Positions 52,176 through 59,831 of a DNA stretch of 64,000 bases are shown here, in pieces. The notes below the pieces were generated by a model. That model worked only from the letters and a program-made list of their open reading frames with translations, ran no database searches and had not been told where the DNA came from. Origin of the DNA: Streptomyces phaeoluteigriseus (lineage in GTDB: Bacteria; Actinomycetota; Actinomycetes; Streptomycetales; Streptomycetaceae); the NCBI RefSeq assembly GCF_001896135.2, contig NZ_MPOH02000017.1:136592-200591 (forward strand), read 5' to 3'. The position numbers and the translations under genes are program-made. Position 1 is the stretch's first letter. Every line of letters starts with the position of its first letter.

Positions 52176-53084
52176 TCAGCACCAGTCGGCCGCCGCCCTC
52201 AGCAACCAGTCGTGCGCCCGTGCGATGTGCGGCATCGCCAGCGTGCCGGTGCGCACCACCAGGACGTAGGTCCGAAGCGGCGGCACCGGCGGTCGGTGCA
52301 GTTCGACGACGTCCCCGCGGCCGAGGGCGGCCGTGCACAGATAGCGGGGCAGCACCGCCAGACCCGCCCCCGCGGTCACACAGGCCAGGACCGCGCGCAG
52401 GTCGGGGACGATGACGACGCCCGAGGCCGCGGGGCGGGCGTCGAAGACGGAGGCCCAGTAGCGGGAGACGAAGGGCAGCGACTCGTGGACCTCGACCACA
52501 GGAAGATCCTCCAGCGCGGACGCTCCCCCGCGGCGGCCCAGTCTCTCGGTGTCGATCGGCCCGGCCCGGCTCGGCGCGGCGACCAGGACGTGCTCCTCGT
52601 CGCACAGCGGGGTGGCCGTGAACAGGGCCCCGCGTGGCCGGGCCGTGGTGATGGCGAGGTCGTGGTGTCCGGCGGACAGCCCGTCCAGGACCTCCTCTGC
52701 GGTCCCGAAGGAGGCGCGCAGGGCGAACCCCTGTCCGTCGTCGCCGGTCAGCCCGGTGAGGGAGGGAAGGGCGCGTTCGGCGGTGAACTCGGGCGGCCCG
52801 GCAAGGTGCAGCGTCCGCACGGATGATTCGTCGTCCAGGCCGGTCCCGGTGATCTCCACCAGGGCGTCGAGGTGCGGGGCGGCCTTGTGGGCCAGCTCGT
52901 CCCCGATGGTCGTCGGCGTCACACCTCGGGCCTGGCGCAGGAACAGGGGACGGCCTAGCTGCCTCTCCAGCGTGCGGATCTGTGAGGTGACGGCCGGCTG
53001 CGACAGGCCCAGCAGGGCGGCGGCGCGGGTGAAGGAACCGGCTCGGTGCACGGTCACGAAGGTGCGCAGCAAAGCCAGATCCAT
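52176..53084 (-). CDS. LysR-family transcriptional regulator
   Basis: A 302-residue regulator. The N-terminal helix-turn-helix is canonical: MDLALLRTFVTVHRAGSFTRAAALLGLSQPAVTSQIRTLE, then LGRPLFLRQARGVTPTTIGD. The effector domain follows, with VTAGAGLAVLPRYLC near the end. The ATG at 53084 opens the domain directly, and the extra 17 residues from 53135 are unlikely. Its upstream spacer (53085–53311) leads to the PLP lyase gene on the same strand, so any divergent target is not evident; targets are unknown. Confidence 0.9.
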   Translation of the reverse strand: MDLALLRTFVTVHRAGSFTRAAALLGLSQPAVTSQIRTLERQLGRPLFLRQARGVTPTTIGDELAHKAAPHLDALVEITGTGLDDESSVRTLHLAGPPEFTAERALPSLTGLTGDDGQGFALRASFGTAEEVLDGLSAGHHDLAITTARPRGALFTATPLCDEEHVLVAAPSRAGPIDTERLGRRGGASALEDLPVVEVHESLPFVSRYWASVFDARPAASGVVIVPDLRAVLACVTAGAGLAVLPRYLCTAALGRGDVVELHRPPVPPLRTYVLVVRTGTLAMPHIARAHDWLLRAAADWC

Positions 53085-53311
53085 GAAGCGAGCTCCCCCT
53101 TCCCCTGCTTTCTCCCGGGCCGAGGCAGGGTCCAACTATAAATATGTCGATAGGTCTCTGTCGCTACTGTGATTGGACACTGACACAGAGTCAACTAGCC
53201 TAGTGCGCGCGGTTCTTCGCGCGCAGAACCGCAGGACGTCGAGCCACGAGGGGGGAGGCTCGGACCGTCCGCCGCACGGAGAAGGACACCCGCGGGGCAT
53301 CCGTGAGCCGG

Positions 53312-54457
53312 TCACCACACCGACTCCTCCAGCGCGCGGAGTACGTCCGCCACCAGATCGTCCGGGTCCTCGGCGCCGACCGACAGCCGGATGAAGCCCT
53401 CCGGCACAGCGTCCCCGCCCCAGCGCCCACGCCGCTCGGCGGTCGAGCGCACACCGCCGAAGCTCGTCGCGTCGTCCACGAGCCGCAGCTCCTCGAGGAA
53501 ACGCTCGGCACGCGCGCGCGTGGGCAACGTGAAGGAGACCACGCACCCATGGCGCCGCATCTGCCGGGAGGCCACCTGGTGCGACGGGTCGTCGGCCAGC
53601 CCCGGGTACCGCAGCCCGGTCACCTCCGGCCTTCCCCGCAGCGCCTGAGCGACGGCCAGGGCGGTGGCGCTCTGACGGTCCACACGCATCTGGAGCGTGG
53701 CGATCGACCGGTGCGCGAGCCAGGCCTCCATGGGCCCCGGGATCGCCCCGACGATCTTGCGCCAGCGTCGTACGGCCGTCATCGGTTCGCCGGAGCGTCC
53801 GGTGACGTAACCGAGGAGGACGTCGCCGTGCCCGGTGAGCTGCTTGGTTCCGCTGGCCACCGAGAAGTCGGCGCCGAGTTCCAGCGGGCGCTGCCCGAGC
53901 GGCGTCGCGAGCGTGTTGTCGACGGCCACCAGGGCCCCACGCGCGTGTGCCGCCTCGGCGAGACGCCGGATGTCGCAGACGTCGAGGCCGGGGTTCGAGG
54001 GGGACTCGATCCACAGCAGCTTCGCCCCGTCCAGAACGGCGAGCTGGGCGTCGCCGCCGGTCGGCGCGGTGCGCACCTCGATGCCGTACGCCTCCAGTTG
54101 GGCACGCACCAGGGGGAGCGCCTGATAGCCGTCACTGGGCAGGACCACGGTGTCCCCGGCGCGCAGCTGGGAGAAGAGCACGGACGAGATCGCCGCCATG
54201 CCGGAGGCGAACACGAGCGTGTCGACGTCGTCCTGCCCCGGCGCCTCCAGCTCGCCCACGGCGCGCTCCAGACGGGTCCAGGTCGGGTTCTCGTCACGGC
54301 CGTAGGTGTAAGGCCCCGTGGGCTCGCCGGGCAGGTGGAAGTGCGCGGCGAACACCGGGCCCGGCAGCGTGGGTTCGTACTTCACCGGCTCCGGAAGACC
54401 GGCACGCACAGCGCGCGTGCCCTCGCCGGTGCCTCCGGCCGCGGTGGGCTCACTCAT
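53312..54457 (-). CDS. Cystathionine gamma-lyase/synthase-family PLP enzyme
   Basis: A 381-residue Cys/Met-metabolism PLP enzyme. YGRDENPTWTRLERAVGELE holds the conserved Tyr-Gly-Arg segment; VFASGMAAISSVL binds the cofactor phosphate; IESPSNPGLDVCDI and VDNTLATPL are typical, and SGTKQLTGHGDVLLG includes the PLP-forming Lys. Members cleave cystathionine or transfer sulphur between amino acids; which reaction applies is not clear. The ATG at 54457 overlaps the phosphatase stop by four bases (ATGA), so the two are coupled. Confidence 0.9.
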   Translation of the reverse strand: MSEPTAAGGTGEGTRAVRAGLPEPVKYEPTLPGPVFAAHFHLPGEPTGPYTYGRDENPTWTRLERAVGELEAPGQDDVDTLVFASGMAAISSVLFSQLRAGDTVVLPSDGYQALPLVRAQLEAYGIEVRTAPTGGDAQLAVLDGAKLLWIESPSNPGLDVCDIRRLAEAAHARGALVAVDNTLATPLGQRPLELGADFSVASGTKQLTGHGDVLLGYVTGRSGEPMTAVRRWRKIVGAIPGPMEAWLAHRSIATLQMRVDRQSATALAVAQALRGRPEVTGLRYPGLADDPSHQVASRQMRRHGCVVSFTLPTRARAERFLEELRLVDDATSFGGVRSTAERRGRWGGDAVPEGFIRLSVGAEDPDDLVADVLRALEESVW

Positions 54458-54945
54458 GCCACTCGTCCTTCCATGTCCGCGCGAACCGCGGCCAGCAGGC
54501 CGACGCTCGCCTCCTCCACCATCCGCAGGCACTCCTCGAAGCCGTCCCGGCCCCCGTAGTACGGGTCGGGAACGTCCAGGTCGCCGTCCGCTGCGGGGGC
54601 GTACGCGCGCAGCAGGCGAATCTTCTGGGCGTCCTCGTCGGTGGGGGCGAGGCGGCGCAGGGCCCTGAGGTGGCCGGCGTCCAGGGCGATCACGAGGTCG
54701 AGGCGGGAGAACCAGGACCGTTCGAACATGCGGGCCGTGTGTTCGACGGAGTAGCCGTTCTCCTCCAGGACGGAGAGGGTGCGCGGGTCGGCGCCCTCGC
54801 CCACGTGCCAGTCGCCCGTACCGGCACTGTCCACCTCGACCAGGGCTGCGAGACCGGCCTCCGCGACGCGCGCGCGGAAGACGGCCTCGGCCATCGGGGA
54901 GCGGCAGATGTTGCCGGTGCAGACGAAGCAGACGCGGTAGTTCAT
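54454..54945 (-). CDS. ptpA: Low-molecular-weight protein tyrosine phosphatase
   Basis: A 163-residue phosphatase. The P-loop C9TGNICRS (Cys9, Arg15) follows VCFVC, and the general acid lies in VPDPYYGG, the DPY motif. This fits the family length of about 160. The S. coelicolor counterpart, PtpA (SCO3921 as I recall), influences secondary metabolism when overexpressed. It is upstream of and coupled to the PLP enzyme, and 7 bases downstream of the holin-like gene on the same strand, forming a three-gene unit. Confidence 0.92.
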   Translation of the reverse strand: MNYRVCFVCTGNICRSPMAEAVFRARVAEAGLAALVEVDSAGTGDWHVGEGADPRTLSVLEENGYSVEHTARMFERSWFSRLDLVIALDAGHLRALRRLAPTDEDAQKIRLLRAYAPAADGDLDVPDPYYGGRDGFEECLRMVEEASVGLLAAVRADMEGRVA

Positions 54946-54952
54946 CGCACGC

Positions 54953-55330
54953 TCAGTCCTCGTCGGGCAGGACGACGTTGAGGGCCCAGGAGACGACGGA
55001 GATGATCAGGCCACCCAGGACCGCGGTCCAGAATCCCTCGACGTGGAAGCTGAGGTCGAGCTTGTCGGCCAGCCACGAGGTGAGCAGCAGCATCAGCGCG
55101 TTCACCACCAGGGTGATCAGGCCGAGCGTGAGGATGAAGAGGGGGAAGGTCAGCACCTGCACGACGGGCTTGACCAGGAAGTTGACCAGGCCGAACAGGA
55201 GCGCCACCACGATCAGGGTGCCGACCTTCTTGCCCGTGCCGGCACCGGTCAACGTGATCTTGTCCAGCAGCCAGACGGCGACCGCCAGGGCGCCCGCGTT
55301 GGCGATCGTCTTGACTACAAAATTCTTCAT
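54953..55330 (-). CDS. Phage holin family 4-like membrane protein
   Basis: A 125-residue protein with four hydrophobic helices: IANAGALAVAVWLLDKITL, GTLIVVALLFGLVNFLVKPVVQVL, FPLFILTLGLITLVVNALMLLLTSWLA and VLGGLIISVVSWALNVVLPDED. This is the YvlD/phage_holin_4_2 family, common in bacterial chromosomes and not a sign of prophage here. Function is unknown. The short gap to ptpA suggests co-transcription. Confidence 0.88.
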   Translation of the reverse strand: MKNFVVKTIANAGALAVAVWLLDKITLTGAGTGKKVGTLIVVALLFGLVNFLVKPVVQVLTFPLFILTLGLITLVVNALMLLLTSWLADKLDLSFHVEGFWTAVLGGLIISVVSWALNVVLPDED

Positions 55331-55378
55331 GTGTCTGATCGTGGCAGAAGAGATCGGCTACGAGGGCGGACGAGGGCG

Positions 55379-55696
55379 ATGAAGGCATTCCGGTTGGATG
55401 AACTGGAGGCGGAGAGAGCCGCCAACGATGGGGCCTACCTGCAGTTTCTGCGGGAGCGGAACATGTCGGTCGGCCTCTACGCACTCGATGCCGGGGACCA
55501 TGATCCCCAGAACCCGCACAACCAGGACGAGGTCTACTTCGTCGTGAGCGGGCGGGCCTCCATCACGGTCGGCCTGGAGACCACCCAGGTCGCGCGCGGA
55601 AGCGTCGTGTACGTGCCCGCCGGGGTCGCCCACAAGTTCCATCACATCAGCGAGGACCTGCGAGTCCTGGTCGTCTTCTCACCTGCGGAGGGCTGA
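55379..55696 (+). CDS. Small cupin-domain protein
   Basis: A 105-residue single cupin. The metal-binding first motif is in NPHNQDEVYFVVSGRASITVG (His, Glu) and the second in SVVYVPAGVAHKFHHISED (His). The ATG at 55379 (MKAFRLDELEAERAAND) begins the domain; a longer frame to 55043 overlaps the convergent holin-like gene and is not coding. It is divergent from that gene. Substrate is unknown. Confidence 0.85.
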   Translation: MKAFRLDELEAERAANDGAYLQFLRERNMSVGLYALDAGDHDPQNPHNQDEVYFVVSGRASITVGLETTQVARGSVVYVPAGVAHKFHHISEDLRVLVVFSPAEG

Positions 55697-55871
55697 GCGT
55701 CTCCGTCTGGCAGGGGACGCGCCACCTCGGGGTTCCCTAAGGGATCGGTCAGGGGAGGACAAGGGGTGCGAGGCCCCCGCAGGCACCCCCTTCGGCCCTA
55801 GCATCGACGGCAGGACACCGAAAGATCCGGGCCGTCAGTGGCACCGGACAGGACAGACGAGGACGAGGGCG

Positions 55872-56084
55872 ATGCAAGAGATCTTCGCGGGACTGCCGTG
55901 GTGGGTGAAGTGGGTGGCGGTGCCGGTCATCGCACTGGTCGTGTTCGGCGGCCTGATAGCGAGCGTCGTCGGCTTCGTGATCGGCCTTCTGTTCAAGCTG
56001 CTGGTCTTCGTCGCAGTCGTCGGCGGACTGGTCTACGTGGTCCGCAAGTTCACGGCGGGGTCCTCGTCCCGCGGCGACTGGTGA
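55872..56084 (+). CDS. DUF5326-like small membrane protein
   Basis: A 70-residue protein that is almost entirely hydrophobic in its middle: WVKWVAVPVIALVVFGGLIA and VVGFVIGLLFKLLVFVAVVGG, with a short basic end (YVVRKFTAGSSSRGDW). It resembles the DUF5326 family that I remember from this place beside ssgR in Streptomyces. Function unknown. The ATG at 55872 follows ACGAGGGCG. Confidence 0.75.
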   Translation: MQEIFAGLPWWVKWVAVPVIALVVFGGLIASVVGFVIGLLFKLLVFVAVVGGLVYVVRKFTAGSSSRGDW

Positions 56085-56275
56085 GTGGTGCGGGGAGCGG
56101 GGACCGGTAACAGGATGCGCCGGTTCCCTCGGCCGGGGGAAGTTTTCCTGACAGCACGACCGTCTGCGGTGGCGGGCCGTTAAAGTCCGGAACCCCTCGC
56201 GGGGATGCACCCGCGATCGGTGCCCCCTCCCGTGTTCCCCGCACGGACCGCCCTCTCGAGCTTCGGGAGTGACCC

Positions 56276-57142
56276 TTGGCCACGGTTGACACCGCAGCAT
56301 TCGCGGAACCGCACTCACCCCCCACCCGTCCGCATTCCACCACCCCCCCGCTCCAGCGGCCGGCGGACAGAGGCATCCCCGGACAACCGCAGTCCGCGGC
56401 GACGCTCATCGGTTCCGTACAGCGCGCCATGCGACTGCTGGAATCCGTGGCCCGGCACGACGGCGGGGCGCCGGCCAAGCAACTGGCCCGTGAGACAGGG
56501 CTGGCGTTGCCCACGGCGTACCACCTGCTGCGCACCCTCGTGCACGAGGGCTACCTGCGGCGCGACAAGGGGATGTTCTACCTCGGCGAGGCCGCCGAGC
56601 GCCTCGGCAGCAGCGGGGCCGCGCAGGAACGTCGCAGCACCGTGGCCGCCACCCTCGCGCACTGGCGCGATTCGATCGGCGTTCCGGTGTACTACGCCCG
56701 CTACCGGGACGGCGAGATCGAGGTCGTGTGCGTCTCCGACACCCCGGGTAATCCAGCTGTCGAGGAATGGGCGGACTTCCGCGAGACCGGGCACGCGCAC
56801 GCCATCGGCCAGTGCCTGCTCTCCCAGCTGGACGACAAGGCCCGCCGCGACCATCTGGACCGCTACCCCGTGCAGTCGATCACCCCGTACACCGTCCGGG
56901 ACGACCACACCCTGTTGCGGCGGCTGGCCCAGGTGCGGCGGATGGGGACGGTCGTCGAACGGCAGGAGTACGCGCTGGGCACGGTGTGTGCCGCGATCCC
57001 GATCACGGTGGGCACCACCGCCGCCACGATGGCCATCTCCCTCCCCGCTCACCAGGCCGACCGGCTGCCCACTGCCGTGGAGCAGTTGCAGAGCGAGATC
57101 GGCCGGGTGCTGGGATCACTTGCGGTCTCTATCAGTATCTGA
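56276..57142 (+). CDS. ssgR: IclR-family activator SsgR
   Basis: Regulator needed for ssgA transcription during sporulation. The 288-residue protein has an IclR helix-turn-helix (SVQRAMRLLESVARHDGGAPAKQLARETGLALPTAYHLLRTLVHEGYL), then the effector domain ending MAISLPAHQADRLPTAVEQL. A TTG start at 56276 (MATVDTAAFAEPHSPP) is used, giving about 45 N-terminal residues of low complexity; a shorter protein is possible. Identification is by family and by ssgA lying immediately downstream on the same strand. Confidence 0.88.
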   Translation: MATVDTAAFAEPHSPPTRPHSTTPPLQRPADRGIPGQPQSAATLIGSVQRAMRLLESVARHDGGAPAKQLARETGLALPTAYHLLRTLVHEGYLRRDKGMFYLGEAAERLGSSGAAQERRSTVAATLAHWRDSIGVPVYYARYRDGEIEVVCVSDTPGNPAVEEWADFRETGHAHAIGQCLLSQLDDKARRDHLDRYPVQSITPYTVRDDHTLLRRLAQVRRMGTVVERQEYALGTVCAAIPITVGTTAATMAISLPAHQADRLPTAVEQLQSEIGRVLGSLAVSISI

Positions 57143-57239
57143 AAACTCACTCCTTGTGATCTGTTGTGTACGTTCAGCAAGATGCGTGCAGTGTCAGGGG
57201 TTGATTCCCAGCCAGTCGACGGCAATGACGGGGAAGGCG

Positions 57240-57686
57240 ATGCGCGAGTCCGTGCAGGCAGTAGAGGCAGAGGTCATGATGAGCTTTCTCGTTTCCGAGG
57301 AGCTCTCGTTCCGCATCCCGGTGGAACTGGGCTACGAGACCTGCGATCCGTACGCCGTACGGCTCACTTTCCATCTGCCCGGTGATGCCCCGGTGACTTG
57401 GGCGTTCGGGCGTGAGCTGCTCATCGACGGGGTGGGCAGGCCGTGCGGTGAGGGAGATGTGCGGGTCTCGCCGGCCGACCGGGAGGTGCTGGGCGAGGTG
57501 CTGATCCGGCTTCAGGTGGGGGGTGACCAGGCGGTGTTCCGCTCGTCGGCGGCTCCGCTCGTGGCCTTCCTCGACCGCACAGACAAGTTGGTCCCGCTGG
57601 GACAGGAGGGTGCGTTCGCCGACTTCGACGCCCATCTCGACGAGGCCTTGGACAGGATCCTGGCGGAGGAGCAGAGCGCCGGGTGA
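57240..57686 (+). CDS. ssgA: Sporulation cell-division regulator SsgA
   Basis: SALP-family protein that marks sites of septation and branching and recruits SsgB and FtsZ. The 148-residue protein has MMSFLVSEELSFRIPVELGYE, DPYAVRLTFHLPGDAPVTWAF and FLDRTDKLVPLGQEGAFADF, all matching SsgA. The ATG at 57240 gives MRESVQAVEAEVMMSF; the SsgA sequence I recall has MRESVQAEV at this point, so three residues appear extra, with a GAGGCAGAG-like duplication. ATG 57276 is another possible start. It lies 97 bases downstream of ssgR. Confidence 0.93.
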   Translation: MRESVQAVEAEVMMSFLVSEELSFRIPVELGYETCDPYAVRLTFHLPGDAPVTWAFGRELLIDGVGRPCGEGDVRVSPADREVLGEVLIRLQVGGDQAVFRSSAAPLVAFLDRTDKLVPLGQEGAFADFDAHLDEALDRILAEEQSAG

Positions 57687-57737
57687 GGTCTGGACGGGGG
57701 CTCGTGGCGCAAGGTTGAAGGAACGCTTCTGCGGGGA

Positions 57738-57787
57738 CGGGGCGTTCGAAGGGCGACGGCACCCCGTGGCTCCCTTCGAGCGCCCCG
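57738..57787. terminator. Bidirectional terminator between ssgA and the YibE/F gene
   Basis: A 16-base stem (57738–57753 with 57772–57787) with one G·T pair and an 18-base loop, between the convergent genes. Confidence 0.85.
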
Positions 57788-57793
57788 CCCGCG

Positions 57794-59578
57794 TCAGTGC
57801 TTGCGCCGCCTGCCCTTGCCGCCCCGAGAGCCCTGCTGCGGGGCGGGGCCCGACGTACCGGCCGATGTGGCCCCGGGTGTCGCCGGGGCCGTCTCGGGCA
57901 GCGCGCCGGTTCCTGGCCGGTCCGCCGAGACCACGAGTGCGGCGAGTGCCGTGGTGACCGGAACCGACGCGACCAGACCGATCGAACCGATCAGCGTGCG
58001 CACGATCTCCTCGGCGACCAGCTCGCTGTTGGCAACCGTACCGACACTGCTCTCCGCGATGGAGAACAGCAGCAGCAGTGGCAGCGCGGCGCCGGCGTAG
58101 GCGAGGACGAGCGTGTTGACCACGGACGCGATGTGGTCGCGGCCGATCCGGATGCCTGCCCGGTACAGCCCCCGCCAGCCCATCGACGGGTTGGCCTCGT
58201 GGAGTTCCCAGACCGCCGACGTCTGCGTGACCGTCACGTCGTCGAGGACACCGAGCGAACCGATGATGATGCCGGCCAGGAGCAGACCGCTCATGTCGAT
58301 CGTCGGGTACAGACCGTGGATCAGACCGGTGTTGTCGTCCGTGTTGCCGGTCAGCGCCGCCCAGTCGACGAACCAGGAGCCGAGGACGCCGATCAGCAGG
58401 AGGGAGATCAGCGTGCCCAGTACGGCCACGGAGGTGCGGGCCGAGAGGCCGTGACACAGGTAGAGGGCGATCAGCATGATGGCACTCGCCCCGACGACCG
58501 CCACGGCCAGCGGGTTCGAGCCCTGCAGGATCGCGGGCAGGACGAAGAAGTTCAGCACCATGAAGCTGATGGCCAGCGCGACCAGCGCCATGACACCCCG
58601 CAGTCGCCCGACGACCACGACGGCGACGGCGAAGATGATGGCGAGCAGGCTCAGGGGGACACGGCGGTCCACGTCGGTGACCGAGTACTGAAGGTCCTTC
58701 GGCGCGGAGGGCTCGTAGGCGACCACGACCTTCTGGCCCTCGTGCAACTGCCGTGACTGGTCCGGCTGGACGATCTCGGTGAACGTACGGCCCTTGTCCG
58801 CGCCGGTGTCCACGCGGATCGTGGCCTTCTTGCAGGTGCCGTCCTCCTGCTGCTGCGCGGAGGAGCCCTCGGCGGTCGAGGTGTCACCGGTCGGTGTGCC
58901 GCCCGAGGCGTTCGCCGACGAGCAGCTGATGCTCTCGACCTCGGCGACCGTCGCCTGCTGTGTCTGCCGGTCGAAGCCGACACCGGTGCGCTCGTGCGCC
59001 GGGGCACCGCCGGGCCACAGCACGACCATGCCGACGAGTACGGCCACGCCGAAGGGGATGAGAACGGCCGCGATGACCTTGCGCAGATGTCGGGAGACGG
59101 GGGCGGCAGGACCGTGACTGTGGCTGTGCCCATGCCCGTGCCCGTCGCCTGCGCCGGGGCCGTGTCCACCGTGCCCGCCGCTGTGCCCGCCGCTGTGCCC
59201 GTTGCCGTCGTCCGAGCCGTGCCCGTCACCCGGACCCGCACCCGGACCCGGGCCGTGTCCGCGGCCCCCGCCTGCGCCCTCGCCTGCGCCTCCGTCACGG
59301 CCGCCGCCCTGGCCCCCACCGAACCCATGTCCTCCGTCACCGGGTACGTGTCCGGGTCCGCCGGAGCCGGGGCCGGCGCCCTGTCCGCCGTCAGGACCGA
59401 AGCCGTAACCGCCCTCGGGACGGGAAACCGGGCCGGAACCGGGTTGGGCGACGGGGCGGGGAGCGGAACCGCCACCGACGCCGTACCCCTGTCCTCGCCC
59501 GGGGCGTCCGTCGGGAGGAATGCCTGGCCTACGGGGCTGTTCGGGCGGTGGGAACGGGGGATGGGGTGTCGTGGTCAC
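57794..59578 (-). CDS. YibE/F-family membrane protein with Gly/His-rich N-terminus
   Basis: A 594-residue membrane protein. The first 170 residues are Pro/Gly-rich and end in a His-rich run (GHGHGHSHSHG) that could bind metal ions. One helix (VIAAVLIPFGVAVLVGMVVLWP), an external region with two Cys (SISCSSANAS, DGTCKKATI), then about eight helices form the YibE/F core: LSLLAIIFAVAVVVVGRLRG and LAGIIIGSLGVLDDVTVTQTSAVWELH. The N-terminal extension is unusual in length. The GTG at 59578 (MTTTPHPPFPPPEQP) follows no clear ribosome-binding site. Function unknown. Confidence 0.82.
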   Translation of the reverse strand: MTTTPHPPFPPPEQPRRPGIPPDGRPGRGQGYGVGGGSAPRPVAQPGSGPVSRPEGGYGFGPDGGQGAGPGSGGPGHVPGDGGHGFGGGQGGGRDGGAGEGAGGGRGHGPGPGAGPGDGHGSDDGNGHSGGHSGGHGGHGPGAGDGHGHGHSHSHGPAAPVSRHLRKVIAAVLIPFGVAVLVGMVVLWPGGAPAHERTGVGFDRQTQQATVAEVESISCSSANASGGTPTGDTSTAEGSSAQQQEDGTCKKATIRVDTGADKGRTFTEIVQPDQSRQLHEGQKVVVAYEPSAPKDLQYSVTDVDRRVPLSLLAIIFAVAVVVVGRLRGVMALVALAISFMVLNFFVLPAILQGSNPLAVAVVGASAIMLIALYLCHGLSARTSVAVLGTLISLLLIGVLGSWFVDWAALTGNTDDNTGLIHGLYPTIDMSGLLLAGIIIGSLGVLDDVTVTQTSAVWELHEANPSMGWRGLYRAGIRIGRDHIASVVNTLVLAYAGAALPLLLLFSIAESSVGTVANSELVAEEIVRTLIGSIGLVASVPVTTALAALVVSADRPGTGALPETAPATPGATSAGTSGPAPQQGSRGGKGRRRKH

Positions 59579-59711
59579 CGCCCGATCATCGCAAGAACGA
59601 CAGAGGCCCACTGTTCACCGCGCCACAAAGGACGCTAGCGTGGAGGCACCTTTGCACACGCGGGAGCTCGGAGCACCGGGCTGAGAGGGCGCTGACCTCC
59701 GTCTTCGCGAT

Positions 59712-59725
59712 GTTTCACGTGGAAC
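59712..59725. other. Imperfect parS (one mismatch) inside the TPP riboswitch
   Basis: GTTTCACGTGGAAC differs from parS at one position. It lies in the variable arm of the riboswitch. Confidence 0.6.
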
Positions 59726-59744
59726 GTCACCACAACCGAGTGAT

Positions 59745-59758
59745 GTTTCACATGACAC
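59745..59758. other. Imperfect parS (two mismatches) inside the TPP riboswitch
   Basis: GTTTCACATGACAC differs from parS at two positions. It lies 33 bases after the first imperfect site. Confidence 0.4.
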
Positions 59759-59831
59759 GTCGGCAGACGGAAGCCGCTGCGTCGACCGCTGAACCTGTTA
59801 CCGGGTAATGCCGGCGTAGGGAGTAGGTCTC

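Larger units (their letters stand above)
59655..59822 (+). promoter_or_regulatory. TPP riboswitch controlling thiC, with enlarged P3 containing parS-like sites
   Basis: The conserved 5' half is GGGCTGAGAGGGCGCTGACC (from about 59678) and the 3' half CTGAACCTGTTACCGGGTAATGCCGGCGTAGGGAG (about 59789–59822), the standard TPP-binding core. The roughly 90 bases between them form the variable arm. The GTAGGGAG end is also the ribosome-binding region, 10 bases before the thiC start, so TPP binding should block translation. Confidence 0.92.

Noticed and set aside
54953..55330. Holin-like gene as evidence of a prophage
   Set aside because: The phage_holin_4_2/YvlD family is widespread on chromosomes, and no other phage gene is present.
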